From positions 248,001 through 312,000 of the forward strand of contig NZ_JBBJCN010000004.1 of NCBI RefSeq assembly GCF_037622515.1: a stretch of 64,000 nucleotides of DNA. The letters are read 5' to 3'. Positions 18,654 to 27,321 of this stretch are shown here, piece by piece (the stretch's first letter is position 1; every line of letters starts with the position of its first letter). The notes beneath the pieces were generated by a model. The model worked only from the letters and a program-made list of their open reading frames with translations. It was not told where the DNA came from and did no database searches. Source of the stretch: Paradesertivirga superstes. GTDB taxonomy: Bacteria; Bacteroidota; Bacteroidia; Sphingobacteriales; Sphingobacteriaceae. The position numbers and the translations under genes are program-made.

Positions 18654-19847
18654 TTATTTTATACTATTAATTGTGTGTTTCTCTAATTCTTCGGTGGCTT
18701 TTCTTAAATTATATCCCTCTGCTGCAAGATAATTATTTGCCCGGCCACGATATTTTGCAAACCACTGGTTGCGATCTTTGCTGGTTAAAACGTTCATGGC
18801 GTTTTCCCTGGCTTCGATCAAATAGTCATAAACTTTTTTCTTTTGTACGTCAGTCATACCCGGTAGCAGGGCCTGAAATTTAGTATACTCTTTCTTAAGA
18901 CCGTGTGCGGTCATTTCATCTTTAACAACTTCGATTTGCTCATTGCTGATATATTCAGAAAGTTTAGCCAGGTACATTGCGCGCTGGTTGTCGAGTTTTT
19001 GCTTTGCATCAGCCCAGGCATCTGTAATTGCTTTGTCTTTTTCCTCTTTAGCTATTTGCTGTTTATCTATTGCAGCTAGTTTTGCTGTCCTGGCATTTTG
19101 GATCTCTTCGAGTTTCTGATACTGATGTGCGACGAGGTTCCGAATCGATTCTCTTTTTGCTTTATCGTTTAAGTTCAGCGCAGAAACTACATTGGCCGCT
19201 TGAGTAATTGCTATAGTTTGAGCGGCAGTATCGCGCCTCCTGGCCCAATCTGCGCTTTCCTTCTTCATGTCGTATCCTTCAGCAGCAAGAAAGTTCGTGA
19301 TCTTACCCTTATACTTTCCAAACCATGCGTGTTTTTCGTCGGACGAGCCTCCATCCATGGCTAATTCACGGGCCTCAACCAGAAAAGCCAATATCTTTTC
19401 CTGTTGTTGCTTGCTGAGATACGGATTCTGCAATAAATAATTAGCGAATGTAAGCGGAACCACGTTATACGTCATTCCATCTTTAACTTTCTCTATCTGT
19501 GCAGGATTTAGTTCTTTTGAAAGCTTTTTAAGGTAGGCAATATGTAGTTTACTAATATCCGCATCCGCTTTCTTTTTAAAACTTTCTATTTTAGTTTTAG
19601 AATTGGGTGCACTGTCCGCAGCTTTAATCTTATTGTCTCTTTCGGTATGAATCTTATTTATATCAACATATTGAGCCGCGATATAATCCCGCACGCGAAG
19701 AGCTTGCGTAGCGTCAGCAATACCAAGTGCAGGGATAATCTTATCCGCTCTTTCTTTCGCTATGTCGTTATAGGACTGGGCCTGCAAGAGTGTCGCAGAT
19801 AAAAGAGAAAATAGTATTGAAATCGCAAACAGTTTATAGCATTTCAT
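18654..19847 (-). CDS. Secreted protein with two DUF3826 domains
   Basis: A 397-residue exported protein (signal ending TLLQAQ) made of two DUF3826 units, about residues 25-200 and 205-390. Both units contain the same series: a helix with ADKII or ANVVS, a hydrophilic helix with RDNKI or RTAKL, EKVKDGMT or EVVKDEMT, LVEARELAMD or LIEARENAMN, and a final WFGKYKGKITNFLAAEGY or WFAKYRGRANNYLAAEGY. This is a tandem duplication with moderate divergence. The composition is strongly alpha-helical and charged. No catalytic residues can be named. Its promoter region carries operator site 2 and it is co-transcribed with PL1, so it is induced with pectin lyases. Confidence 0.85.
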   Translation of the reverse strand: MKCYKLFAISILFSLLSATLLQAQSYNDIAKERADKIIPALGIADATQALRVRDYIAAQYVDINKIHTERDNKIKAADSAPNSKTKIESFKKKADADISKLHIAYLKKLSKELNPAQIEKVKDGMTYNVVPLTFANYLLQNPYLSKQQQEKILAFLVEARELAMDGGSSDEKHAWFGKYKGKITNFLAAEGYDMKKESADWARRRDTAAQTIAITQAANVVSALNLNDKAKRESIRNLVAHQYQKLEEIQNARTAKLAAIDKQQIAKEEKDKAITDAWADAKQKLDNQRAMYLAKLSEYISNEQIEVVKDEMTAHGLKKEYTKFQALLPGMTDVQKKKVYDYLIEARENAMNVLTSKDRNQWFAKYRGRANNYLAAEGYNLRKATEELEKHTINSIK

Positions 19848-19955
19848 TATGGCAAAAGTTTATTATTGGTTAAAAATTCGAATAAGCCGTACGTTAAATT
19901 TCTTAAGTTATTTAAGGTTTAACAGATATAAATTGGTACTCGACTTAATTACAAT

Positions 19956-20020
19956 CAAATATGAAATTAATTGTGAATTATTAAATATAGGATTTTTGCC
20001 TTGTTATATAGGATATTATC
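19956..20020 (-). promoter_or_regulatory. Operator (19986-20020) plus -7 box (19956-19963), site 2
   Basis: This is the clearest direct repeat of the set: in gene sense the half-sites are ATATCCTATA and AAATCCTATA, 9 of 10 identical and exactly 21 bp apart. Twenty-two bases further is CATATTTG, a near-consensus -7 box. It would drive the DUF3826/PL1 operon with a 5' leader of about 100 bases. Confidence 0.8.
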
Positions 20021-20131
20021 AAAGCCAGGAAACTTTGAATTTATGTCTCATTTATGTTACAGATGCAACAGGCAAACTAAAAGCACATTATAGCGTGTTA
20101 TGAAATTTTAGCATTGAATAATATTATACAT

Positions 20132-20154
20132 AAAAAGGCATCCTTCGGGATGTC
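20132..20154 (-). terminator. Rho-independent terminator downstream of the intron remnant
   Basis: On the minus strand GACATCC and GGATGCC form a 7-bp stem (one G-U pair) closed by a CGAA tetraloop and followed by TTTTT. It lies immediately past the 3' end of the group II intron and would stop transcripts before the promoter at 19956-20020. Confidence 0.65.
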
Positions 20155-20266
20155 GGGAATAATTTCCCTATCGGTCCTCTACACCCTACGAGCCGTTTCA
20201 GCATACGGCGGTTCATTAGAATAATTCTTTTGCCTTTATGGCCATTTGTTTATCATGAATTTAATC

Positions 20267-20296
20267 TTAAGAGTGCTTTTTATGTAATAACTGCAT
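20267..20296 (-). pseudogene. Collapsed intron-encoded ORF: strong RBS with nine codons left
   Basis: At the place where a group II intron maturase gene should begin (domain IV), the minus strand has GGAGGAGG (20305-20312), eight bases before an ATG. The frame then stops after nine codons (MQLLHKKHS). A strong Shine-Dalgarno is rare in Bacteroidota genes, which makes it likely that this is the residue of the deleted maturase start rather than a chance ATG. Confidence 0.4.
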
Positions 20297-20345
20297 AGTT
20301 AATACCTCCTCCGGTTGTGATTAACCACATACTCAAAGAAAATAA

Positions 20346-20404
20346 GCATATAGTCCGCTCTTTTTAATAAAAATGCGGACTAAATGCGGACTATATGCGG
20401 ACTT
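20346..20404. repeat. Inverted 13-mer and three tandem 11-bp units
   Basis: GCATATAGTCCGC (20346-20358) is perfectly inverted at 20386-20398 (GCGGACTATATGC). ATGCGGACT occurs three times with an 11-bp period (20373, 20384, 20395), so different hairpin registers are possible. The block lies in the middle of the group II intron remnant, just upstream (in intron sense) of the collapsed ORF. Confidence 0.7.
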
Positions 20405-20897
20405 GCTAATAACGAGAGACTAACTTGGTAGAATGAATCATATGGCTTGACTCGCCCAGGAATAGCATTTTGGTGAAACATTTTGGTGGTTCGGTTAAAG
20501 ATCCAATACCAGATGCTACATCATTATACCAATATTACCAGACGCTTGAATGCCTGTTCGCTTTTTCAGTCCTTGCTGTAAAAAAACTGTACTACGACTT
20601 CTCCTCCGGCTTCCGTCAGATTCGCAGTCATCCGCGACACCCATGCCTCTTGTTAATAGTTAGTTCCTAATGAAAAGCGTGTTCAGGACTCTTACCTTAT
20701 GTCGATTATCATGCCGGCGCACCATAAAACATAATCATGGTTTTAACGATTACGCGCTCCGGGTATGGAAAAAGTTGCAATCGAACGGGGTTTAATTGCA
20801 ATTGCACAAAATATCAAAAAAAAGCAGCTTAAAAACGCTCCTAGATCTCTCTTTGAAAACACATTTTGAAAAACACAACAAGAGACAGGAAGATTTT

Positions 20898-20930
20898 AAA
20901 AAAAAGAGGATGCCTTTTTGAGACATCCTC
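20898..20930 (-). terminator. Rho-independent terminator of the SusCD-1 operon
   Basis: GAGGATG (20906-20912) pairs with CATCCTC (20924-20930). On the minus strand the hairpin is followed by eight T residues. It lies 21 bases past the stop of the lipoprotein gene at 20951. The T-rich and A-rich flanks could allow it to work in both directions. Confidence 0.9.
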
Positions 20931-20950
20931 TTTTCAATAATTCAGATAAA

Positions 20951-21913
20951 CTACTTCTGAATCTTCACAAAAATATTGGCAAACCACTTACCATCTGTAT
21001 CAGTGGTAATTTGTCTAAACCAAATGGCACCGAGCTTATTTTCAGGTGTTTTAAAATAAACCACCGATCCGACTCTAATGTGACCGGCCTGTGTCTTTGG
21101 CGTCTGATCTAAAGTTACGGACTTCCCACCAACGTAGGTCCCTATTGCAGCTCCTGAAATCAAGTTATCCCTAAACTGGTTCGCCTCACTCAACGGAAGG
21201 CTGAATTTTGTAGCGCGTCTAGTCCAGGTACTTAAATCATACACTGTAAAAGGAAGCGTAGTTGCTGCAGGCGAGTATATATGGTACCAATATCCACCGA
21301 TCATATTAGCAGAGCTCGTATTCGCAGGAGCAGGCGAACGATAGATAGCAAAATCAATATCTGCAGACACTGCCTTCGCCTCCTCGTACGTGAATGCCTT
21401 ACCGAGTTTTATAGAATAGTAAAACGCCCTTGTACTATTGGCAACGCTGTCTGGCAAGTACACATTCTTTTGAGTAGTATAGATGAAGTTGGGTGTAACG
21501 TTAACCGTTACTTTAGTATAGCCATCTCCAATATATATCTGCTGCTTATTCAATGCATATACACGGTAAGTACTTTCTCCTACACGAGTTGCTTTGAACT
21601 TGATAACACTAGAATACGTGCGCTTATCGTCAGTCGGTGTAAGCGTAACCATCTGTATGGTTTCCGGACTAAGCGCATCGCGCGTCACAACGACTGCTGC
21701 CATATCCTCTTTGGCAGAAGTTATTGTGTATTCGATCACAATCGAATCCTGTTCGTTATATGTTCTATAATCAGTAACTGCATGAGGACTTGTTTCCTGG
21801 AAAGTCACTTTGACATCGTCAAACATATTGTAAATGTTATCTACCTCCTTTTTGCAAGATCCCAGCGAGATTGAGGCAAGGAGACATGACGCTATAAAAT
21901 ATTTGAGTTTCAT
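20951..21913 (-). CDS. SusCD-associated surface lipoprotein, probable glycan-binding
   Basis: A 320-residue lipoprotein: lipobox ISLGSC with Cys20. The rest is beta-rich with no enzyme motif I recognise (VTFQETSPHAV, DSIVIEYTITSAKED, STYRVYALNK, and a C-terminal GAIWFRQITTDTDGKWFANIFVKIQ). It follows SusD by 20 bases and ends the operon, the usual place of a surface glycan-binding protein (SusE/F position). The first half resembles DUF1735/DUF4466-type beta-sandwiches in pattern, but I cannot assign the family firmly. A role in capturing pectic oligosaccharides for the SusCD pair is inferred from position only. Confidence 0.7.
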   Translation of the reverse strand: MKLKYFIASCLLASISLGSCKKEVDNIYNMFDDVKVTFQETSPHAVTDYRTYNEQDSIVIEYTITSAKEDMAAVVVTRDALSPETIQMVTLTPTDDKRTYSSVIKFKATRVGESTYRVYALNKQQIYIGDGYTKVTVNVTPNFIYTTQKNVYLPDSVANSTRAFYYSIKLGKAFTYEEAKAVSADIDFAIYRSPAPANTSSANMIGGYWYHIYSPAATTLPFTVYDLSTWTRRATKFSLPLSEANQFRDNLISGAAIGTYVGGKSVTLDQTPKTQAGHIRVGSVVYFKTPENKLGAIWFRQITTDTDGKWFANIFVKIQK

Positions 21914-21933
21914 ATTATTTTTTTTTAGATATA

Positions 21934-23790
21934 CTACTTCAACGGATCAAAAGTGCCATTCTCCCAACCAATAGTATGCTGTAAGAGCGGGCTGGAAGCC
22001 ATGAAATCGTTATGAAAGGTGTAAAAATAGTGGTGTTCAGGTATCGCGAATGAACCAATATTTGATGGAGTTAAAATTGCTTTCTGAAAATACGTGGTAT
22101 ATACAGCTTTATTGTTAATATCAAGCTGATCTCTGAATTGTACGGCAGGATTTGTGGTGCTCGCTGCCTCTAAGATAGCCTTTTGATTGGTGTTTTTTAA
22201 CGTTATTCTAATGGTAGAAATAGTACCGCTTAACGTATGCCATTTCCTTAGACGACGTAGATCCGCATTGCGCTTATTCTCAAAGGCAAATTCAATAAAC
22301 CTTTCGTTAGTTATCAGATCCAGCATCTCAGTACCTGCACCGTTAATTGACCCCAGCCCATAATCATTAGCACCCATTTCAATACCAGCTCTTTGACGAA
22401 TCTGGCGTACCATATTTTTCGCAGTTGCAATATCACCCGTTTGATTAGCGCACTCTGCATAGTCTAGCATCACCTCGGCCAAGCGTAGTTCGATCCAGTC
22501 CATACCGCTACCGCCAAGGTTATTTGTATAACTTACAGAGGCCTGAGCAACAGTTGGGTTAGAAAACCGCTTTGAATACACTCCATAGTTTCCAGACTCA
22601 TTCACAGCATTGACATAATTCCATTGCTTTCGCCCTGATTTGCCACTCAAAGGCCATACTGAGCCATTATAAGCGAAAGTTGCCTCGAAACGAGGATCGC
22701 GGTTCTGCCAAAACATGACATCATCATATGTATAAGCACCAGGCTGACCAGGCAGGTTACCATCTTTCATCGGATATGCATTCAGCAAGATGGTGGTTGG
22801 AATAAAGGCATTATTACTCGAACCTCCCTCCGAATTCGGGCGCACTCTATTCTCTATATTATGTCCCCGTCGTTCAAGTTTATCTGAATATGGGCGAACA
22901 AAAATCGCTTCCTTATTATTAGTGCCTTCTAACAGAAAAATGTTCGCATAGTTTGGCACCAGGCTCCTTCCGTTTGCTATGCAAAGGTCGTAAGCCGCCT
23001 TGTTAGCTATTAACGCAGTTTGCCATCTTGCAGCCTCATTGTTTGGATTGAATTGCGGGCTTGCCCAATAAAGGAGAACTTTGGCCTTCATCACAGTAGC
23101 AATCTCTTTGTTAATGCGACCCAAGTCGCTGTTACCCCAAACAACTCCTTCGAGATTAGAAATGGAGCTTTCCAAATCACTAAGTATCTGGTCAAAACAT
23201 TCCTTTGCACTTGCACGACCACTTACATTCAAGTTACTAGGACCTTGCGGGGTCAATACAAGAGGTACACCGCCATAAACCTTCACTAACTCGAAATAAG
23301 TAAACGCACGCAAAAAGTAATATTGGCCTAAAATTCGCTTCTGGGCCGCCTCCGGAATTGAACCTCCCGGAATGTATGCAATCGCATTATTGGACCGAGC
23401 GATATCAAAATAGCGATTATCACCGTAGGTAGTGCCTCGATACCTGTTACCAACAAAGCGGACATCGTTATTAGCAAGAACCCCTTCCAGGCCGAGCGCT
23501 GCTTTAGCCCATTGATCGTTACCAGAAAAATAGTTTTCATCGCTTGCCATGTGAATTGGTAAACGATCATAACTTTCATTATGCGGAAAACGAGGAGCCG
23601 ACATATCATAAGTTTCCCTGAGATGCATTTCTACAGCCCCCTCAACACTCCATATATTGGCATCAATACCTTGCCTGTCTGGCAGTTCGAAAAATTCGTC
23701 CTTGTTTACGCAGGCTGTGCCAAGCACTGCGGTAAGTGCAAAAATTGCACTTACTTTAATTATATTTTTATATCGGATAGTCATTTTCAT
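21934..23790 (-). CDS. SusD/RagB family outer-membrane lipoprotein (pair 1)
   Basis: A 618-residue glycan-binding lid protein for the adjacent SusC channel. It has a lipoprotein signal (VLGTAC near residue 27), the SusD-like N-terminal domain with the TPR-forming region (RILGQYYFLRAFTYFELVKVYGGVPLV, shown by FLRAFTYFELVKVYG) and the RagB C-terminal part (WIELRLAEVMLDYAECAN, NERFIEFAFENKRNADLRR). Its start lies 5 bases after the SusC stop. The alternative ATG two codons later would also give a good signal peptide. Confidence 0.95.
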   Translation of the reverse strand: MKMTIRYKNIIKVSAIFALTAVLGTACVNKDEFFELPDRQGIDANIWSVEGAVEMHLRETYDMSAPRFPHNESYDRLPIHMASDENYFSGNDQWAKAALGLEGVLANNDVRFVGNRYRGTTYGDNRYFDIARSNNAIAYIPGGSIPEAAQKRILGQYYFLRAFTYFELVKVYGGVPLVLTPQGPSNLNVSGRASAKECFDQILSDLESSISNLEGVVWGNSDLGRINKEIATVMKAKVLLYWASPQFNPNNEAARWQTALIANKAAYDLCIANGRSLVPNYANIFLLEGTNNKEAIFVRPYSDKLERRGHNIENRVRPNSEGGSSNNAFIPTTILLNAYPMKDGNLPGQPGAYTYDDVMFWQNRDPRFEATFAYNGSVWPLSGKSGRKQWNYVNAVNESGNYGVYSKRFSNPTVAQASVSYTNNLGGSGMDWIELRLAEVMLDYAECANQTGDIATAKNMVRQIRQRAGIEMGANDYGLGSINGAGTEMLDLITNERFIEFAFENKRNADLRRLRKWHTLSGTISTIRITLKNTNQKAILEAASTTNPAVQFRDQLDINNKAVYTTYFQKAILTPSNIGSFAIPEHHYFYTFHNDFMASSPLLQHTIGWENGTFDPLK

Positions 23791-23795
23791 AATAT

Positions 23796-26700
23796 TTAGA
23801 AACCAACAGTTAAACCTAGTGATATTGTCCGTATAGTTGGATAATTATATGCGCTACTTGTGTACGGATCTTTGTATGGAAGTGGATTGATAATATTCCA
23901 TAAGTTATTTCCAGTAGCAAGAAGGCGAGCACTTCCTAGCCCCGAAGCCTTCAATAATCGCTCTGGTAATTTATAGCTTAACGTCATATTGTTTACCCTG
24001 ATCATAGTGCCGTCTACTGCCCAAAATGTAGAATTCCGGGTTAACGTGGGATCATCAAATCGGGGCATCATGCCCGACATTGGATTTTCTGGTGTCCAGC
24101 GGTCTCTCCAAATTGATAACACATTTTTGCCGTCAGTTGGATTTACCCTCGCCCGGGAGTCGTAAAATACCTTTCCTCCAAAACGTGCTGCAATATTTGT
24201 ACTTAAGTTTAAACTCTTATACCCGAGGGAAAGGTTAATACCTGAGGAAAGCCATGGCTGAGGATTTTTGAACATTGGGACCATGTCGTTTTCATCTATT
24301 ACGCCGTCCTGACTTACATCTTCATAGACAAGCCAGCCAACCTGCGGAGAAGTTCGGCTACCTCCTGATCCTACAAGATAGTTAGGATTTGCTGAAATAA
24401 AAGCATCCACTTCTTCCTGGGTGCGTAAAATGCCTTTTGCTATAAGACCAATATTACTACTGCTATAATAACGAGGATCTAAACCGACCGTAATAATATC
24501 TTCACCCCTATTAAATCGCAGATCGGCTGGGTTATAAAACGTCCTGGCTTCAACCGAATTGCCGAAGCTGAAATTTATGCTGGTGTTCAAATTCAATTCC
24601 CGGGCTACCTTCGCTTTATAGCCTATCGTAAATTCAGATCCCCAGTTATAGGCCTCACGATAATTTACTATTGCCGAATTAAAGCCAGCAAACATTGGAT
24701 ATATCCTGTCTACACCACCGTCAAATCCGTCATAAACGTAATTCTGGAAAACCTCAACCCCAAAATCAAGCTTATTGTTAAACATAGAGGTCTCAAGACC
24801 GACGTTCATGGTACGCTTCTTTTCCCAGGTTATGTTTGGATTCGGTAAAACGTTAGGATTGAGACCTATACCATTGTTATCAGCTCCAAATAAGTATCCA
24901 TCGTTCAAACCTACAACGTAACGTTCCTGCCATAGCCTCTGTGCTACGCGGTCTTCACCTGTTATACCCCAATTGGCTTTTAATTTTAAGAAATTAATAA
25001 ATCGGATATTATCTTTAAAAAAGTTTTCATTGCTTACTATCCAGCCCAGGCCGATATTTGGCGAAATTCCCCAGCGACTGCTTCTGGCGAAGTTTGATGA
25101 GGCATCCAGACGTGTAACACCTTCAATCAAGTATTTTTTATTGAAATCATAAGAAATTCGGCTAAAGAAGGACCTTTTTGTAGTTTCAAATACCTGTCTG
25201 TTAGGCACGGGAATATTGTTGTTGCTAAAACCCCAGGGGTCTTCCACCCCCGGAACTAATTGATTAATCCAGATTTGTGAATGAGTCTCATTATAATTCT
25301 CTGTCTGCTCTCCCCCTAAAAGTACATTGAAGGTATGCGCTGCAATGGTTCTACCATATTGAAGCGTGAAGAAGCCTTGATAATTATTGCCTGAGCCCTG
25401 ATCAGCGGTAGTTCGAGCGTTGCTTGCATCTAAGTAGTATCTTGAAGAAACAGGTACATCGCTATAGTACCGGTTGTCATTCCCGAATTGCTCAAAGTTA
25501 TAAACCTGGTAGGGTGGAGCATAACTTCTCGACTTGTTGGAAGTAGATCCCTGTGAAATCTGAAGTTTCGCTGTTAGTCCCTTTACAAATTCTGGTGCAT
25601 AACTCAAGCTAGCATTAACTCGATAGCCTGTTCTATATCTGTTGTCGTAATATCCTGAATTTAACAAGGCCAAAGGGTTAACTTGACCTGAACCATAGTC
25701 CACAGGTAATCCGCTTATAGTAAGTGGCACCCATGCTGGAGTTGCAATTATCCTTTCGTAAAAGATTTGATCTTGATCCGAGCCGTTGTTTTTCTGCTTA
25801 TTCACGTTATGATCAACGTTGAAGGCAAGATCTGCTTTCAGACCGGGTAAAATAGTAGCATTCATCCCGCTCCTGAACGTATATTTATCCGCTTTGATTC
25901 CCTCATAGTTACCATTTTCGTTCTGGAAACTACCGCCTGCAAAGAAGGTCAATTTATCACTTCCACCGGAAACGCTTAAATTATGACGCTGCATCATCGA
26001 AGCACTCCAAAGCTGGTCATACCAACTTTTGCCCTGGTAATTCTGAAGGTATTCGAAATCAGCAGTACTAAACAAATCAGAGGAAGGTCTATTTCCAATG
26101 CGAGCGCCTTCGTTTAATATCTGTGCCAGCTCAAATGGCGATAACATATCCGCCTTTTTCGCATTGTCAGAAACTCCTATATATCCATTGTAATTAATGG
26201 AAGGCTTACCTACTTGACCTCGTTTAGTAGTGATCAACACAACTCCTTTGGCACCTGCCGCGCCATAAATTGCCGCGGATGCATCTTTCAGGATAGTCAT
26301 ACTTTCGACCATGGACGCGTCAAGATTGTTGAAAGCCTCGCTATTAGGCATTGAAATACCATCAATGATATACAGAGGCTCATTAGTTGTTCCTATTGCA
26401 TTTGTATTGGATGTTGTCGTTGAATTACGAACATTAAGTGTAATCCCAGCCCCCGGTCGGCCAGAAACTTCATTCACACTTACCCCTGCTACACGGCCAC
26501 GTAGTGCTGCTGCAAGATTTGGCCCGGGGATATCCTGTAAATCTTGGGGGTTTACCGTTGCCGAAGAACCCAGATGTTCGCTTTTCTTTTTTGTCCCGTA
26601 GCCAACATTGATAACAACCTCTTCAAGGCTTGCTGCATCTTCAGATAAAACAACGTTTACTACTGTTTGGGTACCAACCTGAACTTCTTTGGATTTAAAA

Positions 26701-27017
26701 CCAATAAAACTAAAAACCAAGGTCTCATTTCCAGTTGGTAAATTAATCCGGTAGACTCCATTAACATCAGTAGTTGTTGCTGTCGTTGTGCCTTTTATTT
26801 TCACAGTTACTCCCGGCAAAGGCTCGCCCTTCTCGTCCTTAACTGTTCCTGTAATATTTTCACGTGCTTTTAAAGCAGCTTTTTCAGCGCTTTGTTCTTT
26901 AGTCGGATCTGCAAATGCTGCAGAAAAATTGACTAAAGTAAGCCCCGTCAATAAAAAAACAAATACGCATTTTGCGCATCTATTTAAATTATCTTGCTTA
27001 TGTAAACGATAGTTCAT
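23796..27017 (-). CDS. SusC/RagA TonB-dependent transporter (pair 1)
   Basis: A 1073-residue outer-membrane importer. After an N-terminal signal region (VFVFLLTGLTLVNFSAAFA) it has a carboxypeptidase-regulatory-like domain (ITGTVKDEKGEPLPGVTVKIKG begins near residue 54, VFSFIGFKSKEVQVG), a TonB-dependent plug (LEEVVINVGYGTKKKSEHLG, PLYIIDGISMPN, VLITTKRGQVG) and a 22-strand barrel ending in a typical aromatic-rich strand. No STN domain is present, so this transporter does not look like a sigma-factor signaller. It is first in its operon with a 5' leader of about 225 bases from the operator-linked promoter at 27249-27313. Confidence 0.95.
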   Translation of the reverse strand: MNYRLHKQDNLNRCAKCVFVFLLTGLTLVNFSAAFADPTKEQSAEKAALKARENITGTVKDEKGEPLPGVTVKIKGTTTATTTDVNGVYRINLPTGNETLVFSFIGFKSKEVQVGTQTVVNVVLSEDAASLEEVVINVGYGTKKKSEHLGSSATVNPQDLQDIPGPNLAAALRGRVAGVSVNEVSGRPGAGITLNVRNSTTTSNTNAIGTTNEPLYIIDGISMPNSEAFNNLDASMVESMTILKDASAAIYGAAGAKGVVLITTKRGQVGKPSINYNGYIGVSDNAKKADMLSPFELAQILNEGARIGNRPSSDLFSTADFEYLQNYQGKSWYDQLWSASMMQRHNLSVSGGSDKLTFFAGGSFQNENGNYEGIKADKYTFRSGMNATILPGLKADLAFNVDHNVNKQKNNGSDQDQIFYERIIATPAWVPLTISGLPVDYGSGQVNPLALLNSGYYDNRYRTGYRVNASLSYAPEFVKGLTAKLQISQGSTSNKSRSYAPPYQVYNFEQFGNDNRYYSDVPVSSRYYLDASNARTTADQGSGNNYQGFFTLQYGRTIAAHTFNVLLGGEQTENYNETHSQIWINQLVPGVEDPWGFSNNNIPVPNRQVFETTKRSFFSRISYDFNKKYLIEGVTRLDASSNFARSSRWGISPNIGLGWIVSNENFFKDNIRFINFLKLKANWGITGEDRVAQRLWQERYVVGLNDGYLFGADNNGIGLNPNVLPNPNITWEKKRTMNVGLETSMFNNKLDFGVEVFQNYVYDGFDGGVDRIYPMFAGFNSAIVNYREAYNWGSEFTIGYKAKVARELNLNTSINFSFGNSVEARTFYNPADLRFNRGEDIITVGLDPRYYSSSNIGLIAKGILRTQEEVDAFISANPNYLVGSGGSRTSPQVGWLVYEDVSQDGVIDENDMVPMFKNPQPWLSSGINLSLGYKSLNLSTNIAARFGGKVFYDSRARVNPTDGKNVLSIWRDRWTPENPMSGMMPRFDDPTLTRNSTFWAVDGTMIRVNNMTLSYKLPERLLKASGLGSARLLATGNNLWNIINPLPYKDPYTSSAYNYPTIRTISLGLTVGF

Positions 27018-27248
27018 ATTGCTTGTTGATTTAGTTTAATACTTGAGAGAAATGTTTTCAAGGGTAAAAGCCTGTTGAGACGATGTCTAGTCATTAATTC
27101 CACCTTTCATTTGAGTTAATTTATATATTGGTTAATTTTTAAATTTTTCTTTACGAAAATTTCTGCAAAAAGCGCAACATACTGTTACTTAATGACTAGT
27201 GCAGATGAACTATGATTCGAGCCTTTAAAATTGGTTAGATTTGTATAT

Positions 27249-27313
27249 CAAATTTATAGGTCAAAGCCAGTGTTTTTTTATAGCATGTTCTCAAGATATT
27301 ATACGATATTATC
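27249..27313 (-). promoter_or_regulatory. Operator (27279-27313) plus -7 box (27249-27256), site 3
   Basis: In gene sense the half-sites are ATATCGTATA and ACATGCTATA, 21 bp apart, followed after 22 bases by TAAATTTG, a perfect -7 consensus. It lies in the 304-base gap between the DUF3826 stop (27322) and the SusC start (27017); apart from this site and the long leader I see nothing else in that gap. Confidence 0.8.
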
Positions 27314-27321
27314 CTGGGGAT

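Larger units (their letters stand above)
20153..20722 (-). mobile_element. Small group II intron lacking its maturase
   Basis: On the minus strand the sequence starts with GTGCGCC (20722 downward), the 5' splice-site consensus of bacterial group II introns. Domain I landmarks follow: GGTAAGAGTCCTGAACA, AGGAACTAAC, GGCATGGGTGTCGCGG and GCGAATCTGACGGAAGCCG, the same order as in known introns. Near the other end GAACCGCCGTATGC ... CGTAGGGTGT (about 20180-20214) resembles domain V, and AGAGGACCGATAGGG with AATTATTCCC resembles domain VI. Domain V is not a perfect helix and the 3' strand of domain VI seems missing, so this is probably a decayed copy. A full-length relative would be about 2-2.5 kb with a reverse transcriptase; here there is none. 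The remainder of 19848-20950 is AT-rich and shows no gene. Confidence 0.7.

Noticed and set aside
20068..20102. A ninth possible operator (ATTATAGCGTGTTATG)
   Set aside because: Only one half resembles the consensus, and there is no -7 box at the fixed 22-bp distance.
20470..20670. A short plus-strand frame in the gene-free region
   Set aside because: It runs antisense to domain I of the group II intron; its sequence is explained by the intron RNA structure.
21281..21874. A 197-codon open frame on the plus strand
   Set aside because: It lies antisense to the SusD-linked lipoprotein gene, has no coherent domain pattern and is rich in Cys, Arg and Ile in the way shadow frames are.
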